Origin: Zelonia costaricensis
Lineage: Eukaryota; Euglenozoa; Kinetoplastea; Trypanosomatida; Trypanosomatidae
Assembly: GCA_030849075.1 (NCBI GenBank)
Contig: JASAOO010003510.1
Span: 21,647 to 85,646 of the forward strand
DNA: 64,000 nucleotides
Direction of reading: 5' to 3'
Position 1 is the stretch's first letter. Each line of letters starts with the position of its first letter. Made by a program: the position numbers and the translations under genes. The notes under the pieces are model-generated. The model was not told where the DNA came from. It saw nothing but the letters and a program-made list of their open reading frames with translations, and made no database searches. Of the stretch, positions 9,903 through 19,727 are shown piece by piece.

Positions 9903-11228
9903 ATGTTCGTCCGCTTCGCTAGTCTTCAGCGGAGTCGGCGCACACTCGTGGCGGCGGCGCGAGCGACGGCGCCGTGCTCTCGCTGCAGCAGCGCCTCCTC
10001 TGCCGCGTTGCTGGGCAGTCCCATCTGCGTGGCGGCTAGTCAGTTCGCACGGCGGTGGGCCAGCTCCGGTCTGACGGGCTCCGGCGCCAACGCCGGTGCC
10101 GGTGGCAATGGTGCTTCGAGTGGCGTGTCGGCGGAGCTGTCGCAGAAGGAGCTCATTGAGCTGAACAAGGAGGCCGCGGAGGCCTTCGAGAAGGGCGAGT
10201 TCCTCACCGCGATCGACGCATGGGAGAAGGTTGCGCAGTCGAAGCAGCACACCGCAAACAGCCCCACACTCATGAGCTGCCTCAACAACCTCGCGTGCGC
10301 CTACGGGGAGATGGGTGACAACGTGCGCAAGCTGAAGCTGCTGGAGCAGTCGCGCCAGCTAGTGCAAACGGTCTACGGCACCGAGCACCCGCAGTACGGA
10401 ATGGTGCTGTACAACATGGCGTGTGCCAAGGAGGAGACGGGCCACTACGCTGACATGAAGCAGCTGCTGGAGGAGTCGCTGGTGCTGCACGAGAAGCGCT
10501 TCAACCCGCGCCACGCCAAGGTGGGGCGGGTGCTGCTGCTGCTTTCGGCCGCGCACGGTCACCTCGGCGAGTACGCGGCGCAGCTGCAGACGGCGGAGCG
10601 GGCGCACGAGATTGTGCGGCGTCACTGCGGCCCGGAGCATGTGCAGACGACCGTGTCCATGCTGACGCTCGGTCGCGCGTACGGTGCGGTGGGGAAGGTG
10701 GAGCGGCAGCTGCAGCTCGCCCAAGCCGCGTACCAGATCCAGGAGAAGACTCTGGGCCCGATGAACCCGCAGCTGGCCAAGACCCTGCTCGAGGTGGCCG
10801 ACGCGCACCGTGCGAACGGCGACCAGTACAACCGCAAGGCGCTGCTGGAGCAGGCGGTGGAGCTGCAGCAGCGCTCCTTTGGCCAGCAGCACACCCACCT
10901 CATTGACACCTACATCGCCCTCGGCGACGCGTGTGGGGAGCTGGAGCAGTCCAAGGCGCAGACGCAGTACTACCTCGAGGCGCTCAAAGTGGCCCGTCAG
11001 CGCTTCCAGGGCCGCCACATCGCGATCGGCAAGGCCGCCATCAACGCCGCGCGTGTGTACCAGCTGCAGGGCAAGGCGGAGAAGGCCGCGGCACTGCTCG
11101 AGGAGGCGCGCCCAATCGTCCACCGTAACGTGAGCGCTGACCACCCGCTGGCGAAGCAGCTCGCCGAGGTCTCGCAGATGGTGGCCGTGTATGGCACCGG
11201 GGTCAGCAGGAGCGAGCAAGGGAGATAG
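9903..11228 (+). CDS. TPR-repeat protein, probably mitochondrial
   Basis: 441 residues. The first ~50 residues (MFVRFASLQRSRRTL and following) are rich in Arg, Ser and Ala and lack acidic residues, like a mitochondrial presequence; a Gly/Ala/Ser linker follows. From about residue 85 to the end there are roughly seven tandem 42-residue tetratricopeptide units of the kinesin-light-chain type (for example NNLACAYGEMGD, YNMACAKEETGHY, LGRAYGAVGKVERQL). TPRs form a protein-binding superhelix, so a scaffold or assembly role is inferred. The ATG at 9903 is chosen because sequence upstream is pyrimidine leader, although the frame stays open back to 9486. Confidence 0.85.
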   Translation: MFVRFASLQRSRRTLVAAARATAPCSRCSSASSAALLGSPICVAASQFARRWASSGLTGSGANAGAGGNGASSGVSAELSQKELIELNKEAAEAFEKGEFLTAIDAWEKVAQSKQHTANSPTLMSCLNNLACAYGEMGDNVRKLKLLEQSRQLVQTVYGTEHPQYGMVLYNMACAKEETGHYADMKQLLEESLVLHEKRFNPRHAKVGRVLLLLSAAHGHLGEYAAQLQTAERAHEIVRRHCGPEHVQTTVSMLTLGRAYGAVGKVERQLQLAQAAYQIQEKTLGPMNPQLAKTLLEVADAHRANGDQYNRKALLEQAVELQQRSFGQQHTHLIDTYIALGDACGELEQSKAQTQYYLEALKVARQRFQGRHIAIGKAAINAARVYQLQGKAEKAAALLEEARPIVHRNVSADHPLAKQLAEVSQMVAVYGTGVSRSEQGR

Positions 11229-13350
<2,122 letters not shown>

Positions 13351-13500
13351 CCTGGTCGCCGCTCCTCGTCCCCGGCCCCACGGTCCCCTGATGTTTCATA
13401 GCCTGCCTGTTGTTGCTGTCGCCCCTGCCCTCTCGACTCGTCCTCATCGCGGTGGCCTCGCCAGACACCGCCGCGCCGAGTCAGATCCACGGTGCTGCCA

Positions 13501-13532
<32 letters not shown>

Positions 13533-14025
13533 GCACGAGTGGGTGTGGGTGGTGGTTGCGTTTTGTGTTCTCTCTCAGTGCTTGTGGGCGTGCGGAAGAG
13601 TGATTTGTGGTCCCCAGCTCCTCTCGACGTAACGGGGAGACGTGATTTGGTGCCGTAAAGACGCAAACAAACTGAAACTGCTGCGGTGCCGCCTCTTCAT
13701 CGGTGTTCTCCGGTTAGTGCTCCAGCCGCTCTCCCCCTCCCCCCTCGCTCCTCCGAGGTTCACCTGGTTGTCCGCTGCACTCAAACTGCTCGATAGAGAG
13801 AGGAGCGTGTATGTGGTGTATTCGTAGTGACGAAGTGGTTTTTGCGGGTTCTACTACTTTTGCTCCTCGCCTTTCCCTCACCCCCACCCTCCCCTCTTGC
13901 TGTCTCGATCCTCCGCCCCCCCCCCCCCCGTGCTGGGGTCAGCGACGCTCTTCGTTGCCGGCTGTGTCTGGGGTGCCGTTGCGCCACGCGACACCGCGGC
14001 TGCGCCTCACCATCGGCGGGCCGAC
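13351..14025. other. Intergenic region
   Basis: No gene seen. A TG microsatellite at 13505-13532 and pyrimidine tracts around 13860-13930 that probably direct splicing of the next gene. Confidence 0.7.
13505..13532. repeat. TG microsatellite
   Basis: Uninterrupted TG dinucleotide run of 14 units. Confidence 0.95.
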
Positions 14026-15030
14026 ATGCTCGAGTTCGTCGTGACGGCACCGCCGTCGCGCCGCATTGTTTGTCGCAATGAGAGCACGTACCTGTACTTC
14101 TGGCCCTATCTCGTCTCCCGCGAGGTGCCCGGCGCGCTGCCCCTGTGCCGCTGGGCTGCTCGCCGCGGCGCCGCCGTCCACGGTGCGGTGCGCCTGCAGG
14201 CAAGCGAATCGGCCGGTGCGCCGCACCGCTGCCGCCTCGCCGTGACGCGTCCCGTCGCGGCTGGACGCGCGCTCGTGTCGCTCCCGGCCTCGCTGTCGCT
14301 GAGCGTGAGCTCGGCGGAGGCGCACAAGGGCACGTTCGTGGGCCGCTACAATCCGCTCGAGAGCCTCGCGCAGCTGTTGGCGCGTGAGCTGCACAACCCA
14401 CGCAGCCCCCACCGCGCCTACCTCGAGTTCCTGCACGATCTGCACAACACCGACGCGGAGGCGGAGCAGCAGGCACTGCTGTCCGACTCACACTACGGCC
14501 GTGCGCGGGCGCTGACCACCCAGCTCGACGCCCTTTACGGCGGAAACGCGCTGCAGGCCCGCGGGGTGGCCAACGCGCCGTTCCTGCGGAAGGCGCAGCT
14601 GACGACGGCGAGTCAGCGGGTCGAGTGGGTGCGGCTGCAGCAGATGCTGCGACGCCTCGAGCAAAGTGTGCCGCACTTCGCCGCCAAGTCGACGGCGTGG
14701 GCACTCTCGATGGCCCTCAGCCGCGCCATGGAGGACGACGCGGAGGGGCGCAGTCTGTACCCGCTCATCGACTTCTGCGCCCACAGCCCCGACCCCAACA
14801 CGCACCTCTGTGCCGGCAGCGGCAACGGTGCGTCCTCGGCAGCGGCGGTGCGGCCGGTGCGGTGGGCGGAATCGGGAACGGGACAGTTCGTCCACCTCGT
14901 CGCGCGGCGCCCGCTCTCGGCCGGCGAAGTGGTGACGCTGCGGTGGCACTGGCGGCCCGTGGCGTCCGCTGAGGATGCCGAGTTTTGGCAGATGCGCTTC
15001 GGGTACGTCCCGCAGCGCGAGGGCAGCTGA
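14026..15030 (+). CDS. SET-domain protein (Rubisco LSMT/SETD-like)
   Basis: 334 residues. The layout fits split SET methyltransferases: HGAVRL near residue 45, LAVTRPVAAGRALVSLPASLSLSV (start of SET), the long helical insert SLAQLLARELHNPRSPHRAYLEFL, WALSMALSRAM, then LYPLIDFCAHSPDPN, which corresponds to the SAM-binding P-x2-D-x2-NH segment, and the GEVVTLRWHW and FGYVP strands near the end. These enzymes methylate Lys (or His) side chains with SAM. The family NH pair reads AH here, which may reduce activity. ATG 14026 is the first ATG in a frame that is otherwise open through poly-C sequence. The target is unknown. Confidence 0.75.
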   Translation: MLEFVVTAPPSRRIVCRNESTYLYFWPYLVSREVPGALPLCRWAARRGAAVHGAVRLQASESAGAPHRCRLAVTRPVAAGRALVSLPASLSLSVSSAEAHKGTFVGRYNPLESLAQLLARELHNPRSPHRAYLEFLHDLHNTDAEAEQQALLSDSHYGRARALTTQLDALYGGNALQARGVANAPFLRKAQLTTASQRVEWVRLQQMLRRLEQSVPHFAAKSTAWALSMALSRAMEDDAEGRSLYPLIDFCAHSPDPNTHLCAGSGNGASSAAAVRPVRWAESGTGQFVHLVARRPLSAGEVVTLRWHWRPVASAEDAEFWQMRFGYVPQREGS

Positions 15031-15628
15031 GAGTCGCTGGATGGACTTCCCTGCCTCGTTGTAGTTGCTGATGATGCCGTGTTCACACAAACCAGACAGA
15101 AGAAAGCCACCGGAAAGGAAGTGAAGAGCGGCAAGGACGCCGCGTGGCGTGCGTGCGATGATGACCGCCAGGGGCACGCTGCCTCGTTTGTTCCCATTCT
15201 CCCAACCCCCCCCCCCCCCCNCATCCTCCCAACCCCCCCCCCCCCCCCTCCTTCGGGCCTCATCCACGTCCCTCCGTCCTTCACCCCCCCCCCTCCCCTC
15301 TCTTTTCTCCCCTCTCTTCTCCGCCTGCTCGTACGGCCAGAATCAAAACCCACGAGCCAGGCGGCGCTCACCCCCTCCCTCTTTTCTCTACGTGTGTGGG
15401 TGCTGGAGCGATCCGACACACCGCTTGCAGTTGCGCCGCGTTCGTCACAAGCGCACCCAACTCCCCCCCCCCTCTTCCCCCTTTTCAGAGTTGAAGTTTT
15501 ACCGCCAAGTTAGCAGCTAGTCGAGCGAGTGGAAGGAGAAAGCGAAACGGGTGAGCCGCTCCCTTTTTCTCCCCTATTGCCCAGTCCTGTGTTGTGTGTT
15601 TTCCAGCGCGAGCAGGGGAGCCTCCGCC
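15031..15628. other. Intergenic region with an ambiguous base
   Basis: No gene seen. Two nearly identical CTCCCAA-poly-C blocks lie side by side (about 15198-15250), separated by an undetermined base N at 15221. More C/T tracts follow. Confidence 0.75.
15563..15606 (+). promoter_or_regulatory. Trans-splice acceptor for PEX1
   Basis: A T/C-rich run ends in TTTTCCAG (AG at 15605-15606), 22 nt before the ATG at 15629. It removes the in-frame upstream codons and so supports that start. Confidence 0.6.
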
Positions 15629-18442
15629 ATGCAGCAGTCCTCGTTCGAGGTCGCGGTGGACCGCGGCAGTCAGCACTCTTTCGTCACCGTCTCGCAGCAC
15701 TACCTCGACAGCGTGCTGCGGCCGCTCTATAGCGGCCGCCTTCCACCCGCGGTGCCGCTGCGGCTCACCGGGCAGAGCGGAAAAGAGATTTACGTTGGCT
15801 GTCTCACGGACCGCCCGCACACGCGGTCCAAGTTTGTGCTGCTCTTCCCGCACGCGCTGTGCCATGATCAGGGCCTGTGCGAGGGCGAGCTGGTAGAGTG
15901 TGTGCCGCTGTCGAGCGCGCCGCGGGCGACCAAGGTGCTGGTGGCGCCGCTGACGGTGGACGACAGCGAGGTCGTCGAGCAGAACGCGCTGCGCATCGAG
16001 AGCCTGCTGCTGCGGCAGGTGCAGGTCGTCTTCCCCTCCATGGTCATCTCCGTCAGCATCTTTGCAGGGGTGTCGGCCAAGGTGATCGTCACGAGCATCG
16101 AGTGCGGCGAGGCGGACGAGAAGCTGCGCAGCGGGTGCGCGACGATGCACGAGGGCACGCACTTTGTCATCGCCACGCGGGTGCGGCAGGGGCAGATGGA
16201 CGGGCTGGCGGGCGGGGTGGCGGCGGCGGCCCTGCCGCGGTGGGCCTTTGTGCGTGGCCGCCCGGCCGCGGCCGGCGCCACGGCGGGGGGCGGCGCGACG
16301 GCGCGTGTCGGCAGCGGCACGGCGGCGCAGTTCTGCTGGAAGAACGGCACGGTGCTCGGCGCCATCGACTGCGCCGCGGTGGCGATGCAGGACAAGGAGG
16401 ACCTGACGCCCGGCTTCCTGCGCACGTACCTGCGGCAGGTCAGCGTCGTCGTGGACGACAGCGCGGTGCCGAGCGGGGAGGAGGGCGTCGTCGTGATGGA
16501 CACCCTCGCCCAGGCCACAAACCTGCTCCTGACGCCGCACGGCTTGGACGCAGGCTCCGGCCCGGCGCCTGCGAGCACCGACGCGGCGGAGTCGGCCGCG
16601 GCGCCGGCCTCACTCTCCCCCGCCTCCGCCTCGCCCTCGCCCTCGCCGGTCACGCTGGCGCAGGTGGTGGCTGTGCACGGGCGGGTGGCCGAGGACCTGC
16701 AGCGGCACCTGGTCGCCGCGCTGCGTCAGACGAGCGTCCCGCAGTTCGTGAACGTGCACCAGAACAACGTGCTTGTGTGCGGGGGGAAGGGGTACGGCAA
16801 GTCGACCGTGGTGCGGGCGGTGCTGGACACGCTGCCAGACGTGCACCGCGTGACGCTCGAGTGCGGCAAGACGAAGGCGTTTGCCGCGGACGTGGCCAAG
16901 GCGCTGTCGGAGTGCGTGCTGTGCAAGCCGGCGGTGCTGGTGCTGGAGAACTTTGACAGCATCGCCCCGGCGCAGCAGGAGGGCAATGTGGCGGCGATGT
17001 CGGCCATGACGCAGGCGACGCTCGAGGCGGCGCTGACGCGCTTCTGCTACCAGTTCTCGGTGCGTCCGCACGGGGCGGTGGTCGTGCTCGCGACGTGCAT
17101 GAGCCGCGACGCCGTGCACGAGTCGCTGCGGTCCGCCTACTGCTTCCGGCAGGCGCTGACGCTGGAGGCGCTGAACCGGTCGTCGCGGACGGTGCTGGCG
17201 GGGCAGCTCTTTCCAGCCGCGGCGGCCGGCGAGGTGGCGGCGGCGGCGGCGCTGATGGACAACTACACGCCGTTCGATGTGCGGCAGCTGGCGGCTCGCA
17301 TGCGGGCCAAGCTGGCGGCGTCGCCGACGCTGTCGCTGCGCGAGTGCGCCGAGGCGTGCGTGGCGGCTTTTACCCCGCTGGCGCACACCGGCATCAACTT
17401 CTTGAAGGGCGACAAGGTGTCGTGGGCGTCGATTGGTGGGCTGGAGGAGGCGAAGAAGACGCTCTACAACACGCTGGTGCTGCCCATCAAGCACCCCCAG
17501 CTGTTTGCGCGGCTGCCGCTGAAGACGCGCAGCGGCATCCTCCTTTACGGCCCGTCGGGGTGCGGCAAGACGTTCATTCTCGAGTCGCTCGTGAATGCCG
17601 AGGGGCTGCACTGCATTGTCGTGAACGGGCCGGAGGTGTTTGGCAAGTACATTGGGCAGAGCGAGCAGAAGATTCGCGACGTCTTTGAGCGGGCCCAGGC
17701 GGCCGCGCCGTGCGTCGTCTTTTTCGACGAGTTCGACGCGGTGGCGCCGCAGCGCGGTGCCGACAACTCGGGCGTGACGGACCGAGTGGTGAACCAGCTG
17801 CTGTGCTACCTCGACGGCGTGGAGGGGCGCAAGGACGTGTTCGTGGTCGCCGCCTCGAGCCGCCCCGACCTCATCGACGCGGCGCTGCTGCGGCCTGGGC
17901 GGCTGGACAAGGCGGTGGTGTGCCCGGTGCCCAGCGAGGACGACCGCGTCGCGATTGTGCGCAGCCTGCTCAGCCGGACGGCGGCGAGCTTCAGCGACGA
18001 CGAGCTGCGGCAGGTGGCGCGGCGCACGGTGAACTGGACGCCGGCCGACCTCTCCGCAATGGTGTCGTCGGCCAACACGCGCGTCAACATGCGCCTCATG
18101 GAGGGGCTGACCAGGCGCGCGGTGGTCGGCGACGTCGAGGACGACGGCTTCCTCATCGCCAACCTCGCCGCCGGCGCGACGCGCGAGAAGGTCGGCGACG
18201 CGCTGAAGCAGCTGCGCCTGGCCGCCGGCGGTGGTGGTGCTGGCGCGGCGGCGGGCAAGGCCGCGGCGGCCCTCGTCGCGGAGCAGATGTCGATGGACGA
18301 CGTGTGGGCCGCGGTCGAGACGACGCGGCCGTCGCTGTCCGAGCGCGACATCGAGAAGCACAACCGCATCCACGCTCTGTTTGCCCAAGGCAAGTCCGCC
18401 CCGCCTCCGAAGCAGCCCGGCACCAAGCTCGTCACCCACTAG
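15629..18442 (+). CDS. PEX1: Peroxisome/glycosome biogenesis AAA ATPase PEX1
   Basis: 937 residues, near the usual trypanosomatid size. N-terminal double-psi-like region, then two AAA domains. D1 has Walker A GGKGYGKS (385-392) but a weak Walker B (VLVLENFD, no DE pair). D2 is highly conserved: WASIGGLEEAKKTL, Walker A GPSGCGKT (641-648, in place of GPPGTGKT), second region KYIGQSEQKIRD, Walker B FFDEFD (D700), DNSGVTDRVVNQLL and RPDLIDAALLRPGRLDK, all PEX1 hallmarks. PEX1 with PEX6 forms the ATPase that extracts ubiquitinated PEX5 from the peroxisomal membrane; in trypanosomatids the organelle is the glycosome. An Ala/Gly/Ser-rich linker lies between the N-terminal part and D1. The MQQSSFE start is preferred over 15551 because of the splice site. 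Confidence 0.93.
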   Translation: MQQSSFEVAVDRGSQHSFVTVSQHYLDSVLRPLYSGRLPPAVPLRLTGQSGKEIYVGCLTDRPHTRSKFVLLFPHALCHDQGLCEGELVECVPLSSAPRATKVLVAPLTVDDSEVVEQNALRIESLLLRQVQVVFPSMVISVSIFAGVSAKVIVTSIECGEADEKLRSGCATMHEGTHFVIATRVRQGQMDGLAGGVAAAALPRWAFVRGRPAAAGATAGGGATARVGSGTAAQFCWKNGTVLGAIDCAAVAMQDKEDLTPGFLRTYLRQVSVVVDDSAVPSGEEGVVVMDTLAQATNLLLTPHGLDAGSGPAPASTDAAESAAAPASLSPASASPSPSPVTLAQVVAVHGRVAEDLQRHLVAALRQTSVPQFVNVHQNNVLVCGGKGYGKSTVVRAVLDTLPDVHRVTLECGKTKAFAADVAKALSECVLCKPAVLVLENFDSIAPAQQEGNVAAMSAMTQATLEAALTRFCYQFSVRPHGAVVVLATCMSRDAVHESLRSAYCFRQALTLEALNRSSRTVLAGQLFPAAAAGEVAAAAALMDNYTPFDVRQLAARMRAKLAASPTLSLRECAEACVAAFTPLAHTGINFLKGDKVSWASIGGLEEAKKTLYNTLVLPIKHPQLFARLPLKTRSGILLYGPSGCGKTFILESLVNAEGLHCIVVNGPEVFGKYIGQSEQKIRDVFERAQAAAPCVVFFDEFDAVAPQRGADNSGVTDRVVNQLLCYLDGVEGRKDVFVVAASSRPDLIDAALLRPGRLDKAVVCPVPSEDDRVAIVRSLLSRTAASFSDDELRQVARRTVNWTPADLSAMVSSANTRVNMRLMEGLTRRAVVGDVEDDGFLIANLAAGATREKVGDALKQLRLAAGGGGAGAAAGKAAAALVAEQMSMDDVWAAVETTRPSLSERDIEKHNRIHALFAQGKSAPPPKQPGTKLVTH

Positions 18443-18456
18443 TCGCGACGCTCGCC

Positions 18457-18478
18457 GGTGGGTGGGTGGGTGGGTGGG
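18457..18478 (+). repeat. GGGT tract, G-quadruplex-capable
   Basis: Five GGG runs separated by single T bases, starting 15 nt after the PEX1 stop codon. Single-base loops make a very stable parallel quadruplex likely. It lies between the PEX1 coding region and the tRNA island. Confidence 0.85.
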
Positions 18479-18641
18479 TTTAACGACAACAGCAACAAAA
18501 AAATGAATGTCCATGGTCGGAACGACCGTCAAAAGCCTAGTAAGAAACAGAAGAAAGTAGAGCACACTCGAGGAGACAAAAGCGAAACCCGAATGCAAGG
18601 CGAGGCACAACCCCACTTCTGACCCTCTCTGTTCCCGTCCG

Positions 18642-18726
18642 AAAAATGCTCCTCCCGTTGGATTCGAACCAACGACCTGTAGGTTAACAGCCTAACGCGC
18701 TGCCGACTGCGCCAGGGAGGAATCGA
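18642..18726. repeat. Left arm of an 85-bp inverted repeat
   Basis: The reverse complement is identical to 19238-19322. The arm contains the complete tRNA-Asn gene plus 5 bp of 5' flank and the start of the T-run terminator. Confidence 0.9.
18649..18721 (-). tRNA. tRNA-Asn(GTT)
   Basis: 73 nt on the - strand. The 7-bp acceptor stem TCCTCCC/GGGAGGA closes; the anticodon loop is CTGTTAA (anticodon GTT); the B-box reads GGTTCGAATCC. A run of five T follows on the - strand (18642-18646), a Pol III terminator. Identical to the + strand copy at 19243-19315. Confidence 0.97.
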
Positions 18727-18784
18727 TCGTAATACGGTCTCTGTAGAGGGACAGGCTGAAGCCGCGACCACGGAGAGAAAAGCT

Positions 18785-18868
18785 TCCTTCCGGCCGGAAT
18801 CGAACCAGCGACCCTGTGATACCTGCAAGCTCTACAGTCACATGCTCTACCAATTGAGCTACAGAAGG
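18785..18868 (-). tRNA. tRNA-Tyr(GTA) with 11-nt intron
   Basis: 84 nt on the - strand, that is 73 plus 11. Acceptor stem CCTTCTG/CGGAAGG, TPsiC arm with GGTTCGATTCC. The anticodon stem TGTGA/TCACA encloses 18 nt (18820-18837) instead of 7; anticodon GTA is at 18833-18835 and the 11 extra bases lie just 3' of it, where eukaryotic tRNA introns sit. tRNA-Tyr is known as the intron-containing tRNA of trypanosomatids. Exact intron ends cannot be set from sequence alone. Confidence 0.96.
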
Positions 18869-18932
18869 TTGGTCACGAAGCCGAGAAACAAGAGACGTGA
18901 GGCACGACAGAACCCTGCGACGGCGAAAAGCA

Positions 18933-19004
18933 AGGCCACTGCGAGAATCGAACTCGCGACCCCCACTTTACGAGAGTGGTGCACTGCCACTGTGCTAAGC
19001 GGCC
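18933..19004 (-). tRNA. tRNA-Thr(CGT)
   Basis: 72 nt on the - strand. Acceptor stem GGCCGCT/AGTGGCC, anticodon stem CCACT/AGTGG with loop CTCGTAA (anticodon CGT, reads ACG), and a normal B-box GAGTTCGATTC. ACG is a common Thr codon in the GC-rich genes of this window. Confidence 0.96.
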
Positions 19005-19084
19005 AACGGTGTGAGAAGCAGCGTCCGCACACTGAAAGGTACAAATACAGCATCACAGACACCGACCACTGGGACACCCACCGA

Positions 19085-19156
19085 GGCCGCTTAGTCTAGT
19101 GGTATGATTCCCGCTTCGGGTGCGGGAGGTCAGGGGTTCAATTCCCCTAGCGGCCC
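19085..19156 (+). tRNA. tRNA-Pro(CGG)
   Basis: 72 nt. Acceptor stem GGCCGCT/AGCGGCC, anticodon stem CCCGC/GCGGG with loop TTCGGGT (anticodon CGG), B-box GGTTCAATTCC. Five T follow at 19157-19161 as a Pol III terminator. It lies divergent from the three - strand tRNA genes. Confidence 0.96.
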
Positions 19157-19237
19157 TTTTTCCGCGTCACGATAGCCCGCGGGGCACTGCAGAAAGGTGT
19201 GCCTCACCCCGAGCGGCAGACAGAAAACGCCAAACCC

Positions 19238-19322
19238 TCGATTCCTCCCTGGCGCAGTCGGCAGCGCGTTAGGCTGTTAACCTACAGGTCGTTGGTTCGA
19301 ATCCAACGGGAGGAGCATTTTT
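19238..19322. repeat. Right arm of an 85-bp inverted repeat
   Basis: Matches 18642-18726 in reverse complement without a mismatch. About 511 bp containing tRNA-Tyr, -Thr and -Pro separate the two arms. Confidence 0.9.
19243..19315 (+). tRNA. tRNA-Asn(GTT)
   Basis: 73 nt, the same sequence as the - strand copy, with anticodon GTT in loop CTGTTAA. A run of six T at 19318-19323 ends transcription. Confidence 0.97.
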
Positions 19323-19727
19323 TCCGCGAAAGCCGCACGCCACAGATTACCCCCCCCCCTCGGACCCTTCCCAGACGTTGATCCCTTTTTGCAACACATT
19401 CGCGCAGCCGTCTTGTCTTTCACCTGAATTCGAAAACCAAAAGTCACTCCCCCCTGACCGTTTCCCCTCCCCCCCCTCCCGATTCCTAAATGCGTCCCTG
19501 CGAGCGCCTTAACGGCACAGCCCACTTCCTACATCTGTCATCCTCTCTTCTGCTGAACCCATTCGTCAAACCCTCTTCCTCCTCACCCCCCCCTTCGTAC
19601 CCTCACCCTTTTCGCTCTCCTCATTTGTAACACACCCGCACACACACACACGCCCCTCTCCCCTCTCGATCCCCGCACAGTACAACAACACACGACAAAC
19701 AGTCTCATTGTCTCGACGCACCTATCC
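19316..19727. other. Spacer between the tRNA island and the next mRNA gene
   Basis: No gene seen. C-rich and C/T-rich, with a pyrimidine stretch ending at CCCCGCACAG (AG at 19679-19680), a likely trans-splice acceptor 47 nt before ATG 19728. Confidence 0.65.
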
